Translations under genes and position numbers: made by a program
Notes under the pieces: model-generated
Seen by the model: the letters and a program-made list of their open reading frames with translations, nothing else
Databases searched by the model: none
What the model was told of the DNA's origin: nothing
In this document: in pieces, positions 1 to 8,116 of the stretch
Layout of the letters: each line of letters begins with the position of its first letter
Numbering within the stretch: the stretch's first letter is position 1
Assembly: GCF_007670255.1 (NCBI RefSeq)
Contig: NZ_SZVS01000006.1
Coordinates: 62,001-126,000 of the forward strand
Origin: Paenarthrobacter nicotinovorans
GTDB taxonomy: Bacteria; Actinomycetota; Actinomycetes; Actinomycetales; Micrococcaceae
Length of the DNA: 64,000 nt
Direction of reading: 5' to 3'

Positions 1-301
1 CTACAAAGTAGCTTCCGTCGGGAACAGTGACACCGCCTATTCCGGTATTGGCGTGGTGGTCTCCGGCGTCAAGGGCCAAGCGGCTGCCTTCAACATCCAG
101 CGCAACCTTGCCGGCACTGACTACTTCCAGGACAACAGGGAAGACGAGTCGGTGGATGTGATCATTACACCGGGCTATGAGGGTCTGGTGGAGCCCCAGT
201 TGGTGGACCAGACTCCCGGCAAGCTCATGTGCCCGCGCGAGGAACTGCGGATCGCCGACAACTCCAAGTGGCCCATCATTCCCACGAGGCCCGCCGGCTG
301 A
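1..301 (+). CDS. C-terminal fragment of a LytR_C-domain protein
   Basis: The reading frame is open from the window edge (first full codon at base 2) to a TGA at 299-301, giving about 99 visible residues. The repeated short beta pattern (YKVASVGNSD, then YSGIGVVVSG, and later VDVIITPGYEGL) resembles the LytR_C domain found at the end of LytR-CpsA-Psr proteins and some small membrane-anchored actinobacterial proteins. The start, any membrane anchor and any LCP catalytic domain lie outside the window, so whether this is a full LCP enzyme or a stand-alone LytR_C protein cannot be decided. A TetR gene faces it 46 bases downstream. Confidence 0.6.
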   Translation, partial: YKVASVGNSDTAYSGIGVVVSGVKGQAAAFNIQRNLAGTDYFQDNREDESVDVIITPGYEGLVEPQLVDQTPGKLMCPREELRIADNSKWPIIPTRPAG

Positions 302-347
302 CACACCAGGCGCTTATCGCCACTCAAAGCGGCGGGCGATGGTGGTT

Positions 348-1043
348 TCAGGCCGTTGCCGTGGCCGTGGCCAGCAGGATCGGCCTGCCCGCTTCATCGA
401 AGCGTGCACCGGCTCCGAGCTGGATAAAGCGCACGGTTTGGGCGGTTTGCGCCTCTTGCGCGGCAAGAAGCCCGACGTCGGAGGTTGCGGACGGCGCGGA
501 AGTGTCGCCGTCGGGCGTCCGGTTGCGTCGTGCGGCGCTGGCCGACAGCGTTCCGTGGATGAGGCGCGCGAGCTGGGCGACATCGGTGTCCGGAAGGTAA
601 CCCTGCTGCACCCCATCCTGGAGGATGTCCTGGAGCAGGGCATTGAGCTCACCCACGTGGTCTGCGAGCTTGGCGAAGGAACCGGGGGAGAGGACGGCGG
701 CCATTGCCGGCCCTGGAGGCAGGTGGCGGCGGCTGAGGTCCTCCACCTGCGCCCGGACGTAGAGTGCCAGGCGATCCACCGGGTTGTGGAGCGCGGCCAG
801 TGAGTCGCGGAGGTCCACGAGGAATCTCTCGGTCTCATCCAGGGCATAGGCGATGAGGAGCTGCTCCATGTCCGCGTAGTAGTTGTAGACCGCGGTCCGG
901 CCCACACCGGCGTGGCGGGCAACATCGGTCATGGTCAGTCCGGGCAGGCCATGGGTGAAGAGGAGCTCGCCAAAGGCAGTGAGAATCCGACGTTGGGTCT
1001 CGGCGCGTTGGGCAGCGTTCGTGGCGGCCGTGATCCTGGGCAT
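348..1043 (-). CDS. TetR/AcrR family transcriptional regulator
   Basis: A 231-residue protein with an N-terminal TetR helix-turn-helix at about residues 15-62 (key stretch TMTDVARHAGVGRTAVYNYY), followed by an all-helical ligand domain of ordinary length. The C-terminal 50 residues are rich in Ala and Thr and look disordered. It converges on the LytR_C gene and diverges from the LacI gene at 1116, with about 70 bases of shared upstream DNA. The ligand and targets are unknown, and no clear palindromic operator was found upstream. Confidence 0.85.
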   Translation of the reverse strand: MPRITAATNAAQRAETQRRILTAFGELLFTHGLPGLTMTDVARHAGVGRTAVYNYYADMEQLLIAYALDETERFLVDLRDSLAALHNPVDRLALYVRAQVEDLSRRHLPPGPAMAAVLSPGSFAKLADHVGELNALLQDILQDGVQQGYLPDTDVAQLARLIHGTLSASAARRNRTPDGDTSAPSATSDVGLLAAQEAQTAQTVRFIQLGAGARFDEAGRPILLATATATA

Positions 1044-1115
1044 ATAGACACTTTACAGCGATCTGTCAGCAAACCGGGTCTCGGCGCGTAAGCTGCCCAA
1101 CCGGGCGGTAACATC

Positions 1116-2165
1116 GTGGAAAACCGGGAAACCGGAGAACCGGAAAACTTGCAGCAAGGGGGCGTCTTGCGCGCAACGGTCAAGGACGTGGCGCGCCGCG
1201 CGGGGGTCTCACCCAAAACGGTCTCGAATGTCATGAATGGAATCGTCCCGGTGAGCGGACCTACGCGGCTCAGGGTTGAACGGGCCATGCAGGAGCTGGA
1301 CTACGTCCCGAATCTTTCGGCGCGGGGACTCCGAAACGGCCGCTCAGGCGTCATCGGCTTGGCCCTGCCGAACCTGGGCACACCGTTCTCCGCGGAGCTC
1401 GCCCAAAGTGTCGTCGAGCTGGCCCACGCGCAAGGTTGGAGCGTGCAGATCGAGGAGACGGGTTCCGATCCGCATCGTGAGCACGAGCTGATGACCCGCG
1501 CTCGCGCCAATTTGATCGACGGCCTGATTCTCAACCCGGTGGTGCTTGATGAGAGTGCCGTGCGGGTGGGGGTGGCACTGCCTCCGGTGGTCTTGCTGGG
1601 TGAAGTCTCCCAGGAGCTGGCCGACCGCGTTTTCGTGGACAGCTTTGCCGCGGCCCGTGACATGACCCTGGCGCTCGCCCGGCCCGGCCGCCGCCGCATC
1701 GCGGTCCTGGGCATTAACCGGGGAAGGAAATCCGCCACTGCCATTCAGCGCACGCAAGGATATGAGGCAGCCCTGCAGTCCCTGGGCATCCCGCGGGATG
1801 AGTCGCTGATGATCGCCTGTGAAGAATGGACCCCGGCCTCAGCAGCGGAGTCACTGATGCGGTACCTCGACAGCAACCCGCTGCCGGAGGCGATCTTCTG
1901 CTTCACCGACTCGATGGCCCTGGGCGCCCTGAATGCCCTGTGGAAGCGGGGAGTCCGCGTTCCGGAGGACATTGCCGTGGCGGGTTTTGACGACATCGCT
2001 GACGGCCGCTTCGCCGTGCCGCCCCTCAGTACGGTGTCCGTGGACAAGAGGGCGATTGCCGCCGAGGCACTCCGCCTGCTCACTGAGCGCATGGCCGACA
2101 GGGATCACCCGCAGCGCGTTGTGTCTGTTCCCTACACCATCGAAGAGCGGGACAGCAGCCGCTGA
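1116..2165 (+). CDS. LacI family regulator of the arabinoside operon
   Basis: LacI/GalR repressor: N-terminal helix-turn-helix (VKDVARRAGVSPKTVSNVMN) and hinge, then a periplasmic-binding-protein-like sensor domain containing FCFTDSMALGALNAL and IAVAGFDDI. The frame allows a GTG start at 1116 (349 residues). A TTG at 1167, four bases after an AAGGGGG tract, would begin MRATVKDVARRAG, the more usual LacI N-terminus, so the true start may be there. The gene lies directly upstream of the binding-protein/permease/GH51 operon, and two LacI-type palindromes sit in the gap between them, so it is probably the local repressor. Confidence 0.88.
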   Translation: MENRETGEPENLQQGGVLRATVKDVARRAGVSPKTVSNVMNGIVPVSGPTRLRVERAMQELDYVPNLSARGLRNGRSGVIGLALPNLGTPFSAELAQSVVELAHAQGWSVQIEETGSDPHREHELMTRARANLIDGLILNPVVLDESAVRVGVALPPVVLLGEVSQELADRVFVDSFAAARDMTLALARPGRRRIAVLGINRGRKSATAIQRTQGYEAALQSLGIPRDESLMIACEEWTPASAAESLMRYLDSNPLPEAIFCFTDSMALGALNALWKRGVRVPEDIAVAGFDDIADGRFAVPPLSTVSVDKRAIAAEALRLLTERMADRDHPQRVVSVPYTIEERDSSR

Positions 2166-2204
2166 CGTTGCGCCAGCAGTCACTGAGATTGCTCAATAAG
2201 TAAA

Positions 2205-2222
2205 ATTGTTCGCGCTAACAAT
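2205..2222. promoter_or_regulatory. LacI-type operator 1 (arabinoside operon)
   Basis: The 18-mer ATTGTTCGCGCTAACAAT pairs at 8 of 9 positions around a central CG. This is the usual architecture of LacI/GalR operators, close to the TGTTAGCGCTAACA class. It lies between the LacI gene and the binding-protein gene. Confidence 0.65.
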
Positions 2223-2238
2223 TTTTCTTGCCCTGCCT

Positions 2239-2254
2239 ATTACAACGATGTAAT
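2239..2254. promoter_or_regulatory. LacI-type operator 2 (arabinoside operon)
   Basis: ATTACAACGATGTAAT pairs at 7 of 8 positions around a central CG. Its centre is about 33 bases (three helical turns) from the centre of the palindrome at 2205-2222, so two repressor dimers could bind the same face of the DNA. Confidence 0.5.
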
Positions 2255-2369
2255 GTGAGAGCTGCGTCACCCTGGGGCCACCTTTTACCCACGCGAGGAG
2301 ACGTACCGGAGCCGGACTTCAGTGCAGCAGTGTGTTTCCTTTCAGCGGACCCTTCCAAAGGAGTGACGG

Positions 2370-3704
2370 GTGAAGCAGTTTGAATCATTGACCGGGAGAA
2401 GTATGTCCCGGAGACAGCTCTTGACGGGCTCGGCGCTGCTTGGCGGCGGGCTCTTGGCCACCGGCCTCACAGGCTGTGGCGGCGCAGCAGGAGCCGCATC
2501 CACGCCGACCATCAATTTCTGGCATCTCCTCTCCGGAGGAGACGGCACCAAGATGCAGGCCATGATCGCCAACGCCAACAACGGGAATCCGGGCTTCAAG
2601 GTCCATCCCACGGTGTTGGCCTGGGGTGCGCCGTACTACACCAAGCTCGCCATGGCATCGGCGGGCGGCCGTCCGCCGGAAGTGGCCATCATGCACGCAA
2701 GCCGCGTACCCGGATATGCTCCCGGTGGCCTCATTGAGCCCTGGGATCTGGGCCTGCTGGCGGAGAACGGCATCACCCCGGAGAACTTTGCGCCGCGCAT
2801 CTGGGAAAAGAGCCAACAAAACGGAAAAGTGTTCTCCCTGGCACTGGATTCCCACCCTTTCATCATGTTCTACAACACCGATATCGCGGGCAAGGCAGGA
2901 TTGCTGGAAAGCAATGGCCAGCTGCGCGACGTGAGCTCGCCGGCGGAGTTCAAGGCCGTGGCCCTGGAGATGCAGAAGGTCACCAAATCCCATGGTTTGT
3001 CCTTCGGCTACCTGAACCTTGGCTCACAGATGTGGCGCCTGTTCTACACGCTCTACAAGCAGCACGGTGCCGAGATTGTCCTGACTCCGGGCCAACCCAT
3101 GCAGGCAAACCGGGACGCAGCCGTAGAGTCACTGGAGTTCATGGCGTCGCTCTTTGACGACACCATCGCGGCCAAAGGCAACGACATCAACACCGGCATC
3201 GCCGAGTTCGTCCGTGGCGACTCGGGCATGCTCTTCAGCGGTGGCTGGGAACTGCCCACCATGAAAAAGGCAAAGCTGCCCGTTGACGCGCTCACCATTC
3301 CCACCCTGTACGGGACGCCGGCTTCCTACGCCGATTCGCATTCGTTCGTCCTTCCGCGGCAGCTCGCTGTTGACGAGGAAAAGCGCAGGGATGCCTACAA
3401 GTTTGTCAGCGACATCCTCAAAGGCTCGTTGTCGTGGGCCGAGGCAGGCCATATCCCGGCGTACCAACCCGTGGTGCAGTCACAGGCTTACAAGGAACTC
3501 ACCCCGCAGGTCCATTACGCCAACGCCGCAGAGATCATTTCCTACGACCCCGAGGCCTGGTTCAGCGGATCCGGCTCGGACTGGCAGAACTACTTCGCCG
3601 AGTTCATCCAGAACGTGCTGCTGGGACGCAGCAAGGCACAGGACGGATGGGACGGCTTCGTAGGCCGCACCAACGACCTTCTATCCCGGCCCAACCCGGT
3701 CTGA
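2370..3704 (+). CDS. ABC transporter sugar-binding lipoprotein (arabinoside locus)
   Basis: Family 1 extracellular solute-binding protein of 444 residues. The N-terminus has a twin-arginine-like SRRQLLTG segment at residues 13-20 and a lipobox ending in Cys36 (LTGC), so it is predicted to be membrane anchored on the outside. Features such as FYNTDIAGKAGLL and SGGWELPTMKKA are typical of MalE-like oligosaccharide-binding proteins. The GTG start at 2370 follows AAAGGAG. It is the first gene of an operon with two permeases and a GH51 arabinofuranosidase, so arabinose-containing oligosaccharides are the likely ligand. No ATPase gene is present, so a shared MsmK-like ATPase is expected elsewhere. 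Confidence 0.88.
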   Translation: MKQFESLTGRSMSRRQLLTGSALLGGGLLATGLTGCGGAAGAASTPTINFWHLLSGGDGTKMQAMIANANNGNPGFKVHPTVLAWGAPYYTKLAMASAGGRPPEVAIMHASRVPGYAPGGLIEPWDLGLLAENGITPENFAPRIWEKSQQNGKVFSLALDSHPFIMFYNTDIAGKAGLLESNGQLRDVSSPAEFKAVALEMQKVTKSHGLSFGYLNLGSQMWRLFYTLYKQHGAEIVLTPGQPMQANRDAAVESLEFMASLFDDTIAAKGNDINTGIAEFVRGDSGMLFSGGWELPTMKKAKLPVDALTIPTLYGTPASYADSHSFVLPRQLAVDEEKRRDAYKFVSDILKGSLSWAEAGHIPAYQPVVQSQAYKELTPQVHYANAAEIISYDPEAWFSGSGSDWQNYFAEFIQNVLLGRSKAQDGWDGFVGRTNDLLSRPNPV

Positions 3705-3740
3705 CCGGCACCCGCACACCGAGCGACAAAGGAGTCATTC

Positions 3741-4688
3741 ATGAGTTCCTCTACTGTGTCCCGGCAGACCAGCCAAGCACGGACAACAACTGCACCCGGT
3801 AGCAAGACCGGTCCCTCCCTGCGCAGGAGCAGGGACAACGTGAGCGGATGGGCCTTCGCAGCCCCGTTCCTCGTCTTCTTCCTGGTGTTCCTCGTCTGGC
3901 CCATTTTCTACGGGTTCTACATGAGCCTTACGGGCAAGTCCCTTACCGGCGCCAACGACGCCCTCATTGGTTTTTCCAACTACTCCGAGGCCTTTGCCGA
4001 TGCCGGGATGTGGCGTTCCCTGGGCAACACGCTCTACTTCACGGTGATCAGCACGGTGCCGCTGGTGCTGGTTGCACTGGTCATGGCCGCGCTGTTGAAC
4101 ATCGGCCTCCCGGCCCAGTGGCTCTGGCGGCTTTCCTACTTTGCCCCGTTCCTCCTGGCATCCACGGTTGTCTCCCTGTTCTTCGTCTGGATGTACAACC
4201 CGCAGCTTGGCCTGATCAACGATTTCCTGTCCAAGTTCGGCATCCCCAAGGTCGGCTGGCTCAACGACCCCAACGTGGCCATGTGGTCCATCGTGATCGC
4301 AACGCTTTGGTGGACGGTGGGGTTCAACTTCCTTCTCTACCTGGCGGCCATGCAGAACATCCCTGCCCAGCACTACGAAGCGGCCTCCCTGGACGGTGCC
4401 GGCGCGTGGAGGCAGTTCTTCTCCATCACGCTGCCGCAGCTCACGCCCACCACCGTGATGATCGTGCTTCTGCAGATCCTTGCTTCGCTGAAGGTCTTTG
4501 ACCAGATCTACCAGATGACCTCCGGCGGCCCGGGTGGATCCACCCGTCCGGTGGTCCAGTACATCTTCGAAACCGGGTTCACCGGGTACCGGCTGGGATA
4601 CTCCGCAGCCATCTCCTACATCTTCTTCGGACTGATCGTGCTGGTTTCCGCCTTGCAGTTCGTCGTCACCCGTCGCAGGAGCGCATAG
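3741..4688 (+). CDS. ABC sugar permease, MalF type
   Basis: Integral membrane permease of 315 residues with six or so hydrophobic segments and the EAA loop at about residues 213-232 (EAASLDGAGAWRQFF, then LP). The first 35 residues are hydrophilic and cytosolic. It starts 36 bases after the binding protein behind AAAGGAG and ends two bases before the next permease, so the two are translated together. It pairs with the MalG-type permease to import the ligand of the upstream lipoprotein. Confidence 0.9.
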   Translation: MSSSTVSRQTSQARTTTAPGSKTGPSLRRSRDNVSGWAFAAPFLVFFLVFLVWPIFYGFYMSLTGKSLTGANDALIGFSNYSEAFADAGMWRSLGNTLYFTVISTVPLVLVALVMAALLNIGLPAQWLWRLSYFAPFLLASTVVSLFFVWMYNPQLGLINDFLSKFGIPKVGWLNDPNVAMWSIVIATLWWTVGFNFLLYLAAMQNIPAQHYEAASLDGAGAWRQFFSITLPQLTPTTVMIVLLQILASLKVFDQIYQMTSGGPGGSTRPVVQYIFETGFTGYRLGYSAAISYIFFGLIVLVSALQFVVTRRRSA

Positions 4689-4690
4689 CC

Positions 4691-5587
4691 ATGGCAAATA
4701 CAACCCTCACCCGTTCCATCCCACGTACCGGTCCCGGCCAGGTCATGCGTCAGCCACGCAAGAAGCTGACCGTAGGCAAAATCGCAGCGGTGGTGGTGGC
4801 TGCCGTCCTCGCAGTCCTCTGGTTGGTTCCCTTCGCCTGGGCGACTGTCACCGCCTTCAAATCCGAAGCGGATGCCTCGGCGTCGAAAGTCAGCTGGATC
4901 CCGCCGTCGGGCTTTACGTTCGATGCTTTCGCAAGCGTGTTCCAAGCCGGCAACATCCCGCTGTGGACGTGGAATTCGCTGTACACCTCGGCGGCCATCA
5001 CCTTCATCACCCTGGTGATCTCCGCCTTGGTTGCCTACGCACTGTCCAGGATCGAGTTCAATTGCAAGAAGGTGCTGATGATGGCCATCATCGCCAGCAT
5101 CATCGTGCCGCCACCGGTGCTCATGATCCCGCTCTTCTACCAGATGCTTGCGTTCAAGATGATCGATACGCCGTGGGCCATCGTGCTGCCGCAGGTCATC
5201 CATCCTGCCATGGTGTTTGTCCTCAAGAGGTTCTTCGACCAGATTCCGCATGAGCTCGAGGAAGCGGCAGTCATGGACGGGGCGAGCCGGCTCAGGATCT
5301 TCCTCCAGATCATCCTGCCGTTGTCCCGGCCGATCCTCGCCGCCGTCGCGATCTTTGTGTTCATCGGCGCGTGGAACAACTTCCTGTGGCCGTTCATCTC
5401 CACCAACGACGACGGTCTGCTGACCCTTCCCGTGGGTCTGCAAACCATCAAGAGCGCCTACGGCGTGCAGTATGCGCAGAACATGGCGTCGGCACTGCTG
5501 GCCGCGCTGCCCCTGATCGTCGTCTTCCTGTTCTTCCAGCGCCAGATCATCAAGGGCATCTCCACCACCGGCCTTGCCGGAACCTGA
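4691..5587 (+). CDS. ABC sugar permease, MalG type
   Basis: Permease of 298 residues. A first membrane helix follows a basic N-terminus. The EAA loop is at about residues 189-210 (EEAAVMDGASRLRIF, then LP), and the end (KGISTTGLAGT) resembles the MalG family's KG...AGAVKG terminus. It begins two bases after the stop of the MalF-type gene and is the inner-membrane partner of that permease. Confidence 0.9.
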   Translation: MANTTLTRSIPRTGPGQVMRQPRKKLTVGKIAAVVVAAVLAVLWLVPFAWATVTAFKSEADASASKVSWIPPSGFTFDAFASVFQAGNIPLWTWNSLYTSAAITFITLVISALVAYALSRIEFNCKKVLMMAIIASIIVPPPVLMIPLFYQMLAFKMIDTPWAIVLPQVIHPAMVFVLKRFFDQIPHELEEAAVMDGASRLRIFLQIILPLSRPILAAVAIFVFIGAWNNFLWPFISTNDDGLLTLPVGLQTIKSAYGVQYAQNMASALLAALPLIVVFLFFQRQIIKGISTTGLAGT

Positions 5588-5637
5588 CCGATACCAACCG
5601 CCTACCAACAGTTTTCAGAACACAACCAAGGAGATTC

Positions 5638-7176
5638 ATGTCCCGCGCACGCATCACCCTCGACCGCGACTTCACGGTTGGGGAAGTACCCCGCCGCCTC
5701 TTCGGCTCCTTCGTGGAGCACATGGGCCGCTGCGTCTACACCGGAATCTACGAGCCCGGGCACCCCGAAGCGGACGAGCACGGTTTCCGCCAGGATGTCC
5801 TCAAGCTGGTCAAGGAACTCGGTGCCACCGTCATCCGGTACCCCGGCGGCAACTTCGTCTCGGGCTACAACTGGGAAGACGGAATCGGCCCGCGCGAAAA
5901 CAGGCCCCGCCGTCTGGACGGCGCCTGGCACACGGTAGAGACCAACGCCTTTGGCCTGCATGAATTCGTGGACTGGTCCAGGCAGGCCGGCACCGAAATC
6001 ATGGAAGCCATCAACCTGGGCACCAAGGGAGTGGAAGAAGCCCGCGCCATCGTGGAGTACTCCAACCATCCTTCAGGCACCTACTGGTCGGATCTGCGCG
6101 CCAAGAACGGCCACAAGGACCCGTTCGACATCAAACTCTGGTGCCTCGGCAACGAGATGGACGGACCGTGGCAGATCGGGCACAAGACGGCCGACGAATA
6201 CGGCCGCCTGGCCCAGGAAGCCGCCAAGGCCATGCGATACGTGGATCCGTCCATTGAACTCGTGGCCTGCGGAAGCTCTAAATCCGCGATGCCCACGTTC
6301 GGCGAGTGGGAGCAGACTGTCCTCACGCACACCTATGACGAGGTCGACTACGTTTCCCTCCACGCCTACTACTTTGAAGAAGAAGGCGACGTCGGCAGCT
6401 TCCTGGCTTCCGCCGTCGACACCGATTTCTTCATCGAGTCGGTCATTGCCACAGCGGACGCTGTCCGGGCCAAGGGCAAGCACAAGAAGCACATCAACCT
6501 GTCCTTCGACGAGTGGAACGTCTGGTACCAGCGCGGCCGGGACACCGAGGACCAGCTGCGCAACATCGTCAAGGGGCCGTGGCGCGAGCACCCGCGGGTT
6601 ATCGAGGATCACTACAACGTGACGGACGCCGTGGTGGTGGGGACCTTGCTCAACTCGTTGCTCCGGCACGGCGACAGGGTCAAGATCGCCAACCAGGCGC
6701 AGCTGGTCAACGTGATCGCGCCGATCCTTTCGGAGGAAAACGGCCCGGCGTGGAAGCAGACCATTTTCCACCCGTTCGCCCGGATGGCGGAACTCGCCAA
6801 AGGCCAGATCCTGCGGCTCTCGGTGGATTCGGACAAGTACTCCAATGCCCGTTTCGGGGACACCGACCTGGTGGATGTCAGTGCCACGTGGAACGAGGAA
6901 ACGGGCCGGGTTGCCTTGTTCTTCGCGAACCGCGGCCTGGAGGAGGCGGCCGACGTCGAAACCGCCCTGCGCGGCTTCGACGCCCGCCAGGTTGTGCGCG
7001 CCGAAGTCCTGGAAATTCCCGAGGACGGCGACCGCTTCACCATCAACAGCCAGGAGCAGCAGGACCGGGTGGGTTTGAAGCCTTTGGAGAACGTCAAGGC
7101 CACTGGCTCGGAGCTACGCCTGACGCTGCCCGCATTGTCGTGGGCCGTCGTCGAGCTTGAGGTCGCGAAAGCCTAG
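5638..7176 (+). CDS. abfA: GH51 alpha-L-arabinofuranosidase
   Basis: Intracellular exo-acting enzyme of 512 residues that removes terminal alpha-L-arabinofuranose from arabino- or arabinoxylo-oligosaccharides. It has no signal peptide, fitting hydrolysis after uptake by the preceding ABC system. The acid/base glutamate is Glu173 (LGNEMDG) and the nucleophile Glu292 (FDEWNVW), at positions matching well-studied GH51 enzymes. The C-terminal 150 residues form the beta-sandwich expected in the family. The frame is open upstream of 5638, but the ATG there has a strong AAGGAG and the family N-terminus (SRARITLDRDFTVGEV), so it was chosen. Confidence 0.93.
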   Translation: MSRARITLDRDFTVGEVPRRLFGSFVEHMGRCVYTGIYEPGHPEADEHGFRQDVLKLVKELGATVIRYPGGNFVSGYNWEDGIGPRENRPRRLDGAWHTVETNAFGLHEFVDWSRQAGTEIMEAINLGTKGVEEARAIVEYSNHPSGTYWSDLRAKNGHKDPFDIKLWCLGNEMDGPWQIGHKTADEYGRLAQEAAKAMRYVDPSIELVACGSSKSAMPTFGEWEQTVLTHTYDEVDYVSLHAYYFEEEGDVGSFLASAVDTDFFIESVIATADAVRAKGKHKKHINLSFDEWNVWYQRGRDTEDQLRNIVKGPWREHPRVIEDHYNVTDAVVVGTLLNSLLRHGDRVKIANQAQLVNVIAPILSEENGPAWKQTIFHPFARMAELAKGQILRLSVDSDKYSNARFGDTDLVDVSATWNEETGRVALFFANRGLEEAADVETALRGFDARQVVRAEVLEIPEDGDRFTINSQEQQDRVGLKPLENVKATGSELRLTLPALSWAVVELEVAKA

Positions 7177-7198
7177 CCCCGCACCCAACCGCGTGGCG

Positions 7199-7264
7199 CC
7201 CAACTGGGGGACAGATAACGTCGCTATGAACGCTCATAGCGACGTTATCTGTCCCCTACTTGGG
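7199..7264. repeat. 66-bp palindromic element, copy A; probable bidirectional terminator
   Basis: Outer arms CCCAACTGGGGGACAG (7199-7214) and CTGTCCCCTACTTGGG (7249-7264) enclose a perfect 15-bp inner stem (7215-7229 with 7234-7248) and a 4-base loop. It lies between the convergent ends of abfA and the DsbA-like gene. A second copy with the same outer arms and length but a different inner stem is at 45292-45357. There is no long T-run, so terminator function is inferred from position and stem strength. Confidence 0.7.
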
Positions 7265-7289
7265 TTAAAGTACGACGGCGGCCGGCTGG

Positions 7290-7988
7290 CTATACTGCGC
7301 AGCCGTCGGGGCCGCACGCCTCGGCGTCGGAGGCGCCCACCGGGATCAGCGGGTTGGCTTCCTGCCACGCCTGATTCAGGGCCTGGGAGAAGAGCTCGGC
7401 CGGCTGCGCGCCCGAAATGCCGTATTTGCGGTCAATGACGAAGAACGGAACGCCGGTCACCCCGATGGCGCGGGCCTCGTTGATGTCCTGGTTCACCTCT
7501 TCGGTGAACTTGTCGGTGCTGAAGAGTTCTTCCACTTCCTCGGAAGGAAGGCCCAGTGATGCGCCGAGTTCCGTCAGGTACGTCTGGTTGCCGATATCCT
7601 TGCCGTGCTCAAAGTGGTCGCTGAGCAACTGTTCCTTCGCGGCATCCTGCTTGCCGTGGGTCGCAGCGAGGTGGATGAGGCGGTGGGCGGTAAAGCTGTT
7701 GGCCACTACCACCTTGTCGAAGTGGTAATCCAGGCCTTCACCCTTGGCAGTGTCGGTCACGTGGGCGAACATCTGCTTGACCTGCTCCGGAGCCATGCCC
7801 TTGCGCTTGCTCAGGTAGTCCAATTCCGTGCCGTCATAGTGCTCGGGGACGGAGGGATCCAACTGGTAGCTCTTCCACTCAACATCCACTGAATCGCGGT
7901 GCGGGAACTGTGCCAAGGCAGTCTCAAAACGGCGCTTGCCGATGTAGCACCACGGGCACGCGACGTCTGACCAGATCTCAATCTTCAT
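7290..7988 (-). CDS. DsbA family (FrnE-like) thiol oxidoreductase
   Basis: Protein of 232 residues beginning MKIEIWSDVACPWC, with the CxxC redox pair at Cys11 and Cys14 inside a thioredoxin fold interrupted by a helical domain. Cis-Pro context appears as TGVPFFVIDRKYGISGAQP. It lacks a signal peptide, so it acts in the cytosol like FrnE/2-hydroxychromene-isomerase-related proteins. The C-terminus carries two more cysteines (ACGPDGC). An in-frame upstream ATG would add 20 residues but has no family support. It diverges from the glycosyltransferase gene. The substrate is unknown. Confidence 0.88.
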   Translation of the reverse strand: MKIEIWSDVACPWCYIGKRRFETALAQFPHRDSVDVEWKSYQLDPSVPEHYDGTELDYLSKRKGMAPEQVKQMFAHVTDTAKGEGLDYHFDKVVVANSFTAHRLIHLAATHGKQDAAKEQLLSDHFEHGKDIGNQTYLTELGASLGLPSEEVEELFSTDKFTEEVNQDINEARAIGVTGVPFFVIDRKYGISGAQPAELFSQALNQAWQEANPLIPVGASDAEACGPDGCAV

Positions 7989-8116
7989 GGTCTCGTCAAC
8001 CTTGGAGTGCACTGAGGCATTCCAAACACAAGCTGTTATTTTGCTCACTGCGCGAATAGCCTTGAGGAGGGTTGTGAAGCCAGCCCACCTTGGAGGGGTA
8101 ATGCGCGGAGGCCCGC

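Noticed and set aside
301..347. Terminator between the LytR_C gene and TetR
   Set aside because: Only a weak and imperfect stem could be drawn, with no T-run; not listed as a feature.
3735..4703. Long leftward open frame opposite the MalF-type permease
   Set aside because: Its translation is rich in Gln, His, Glu and Gly with no domain; it mirrors the real permease, which has clear membrane segments and an EAA loop.
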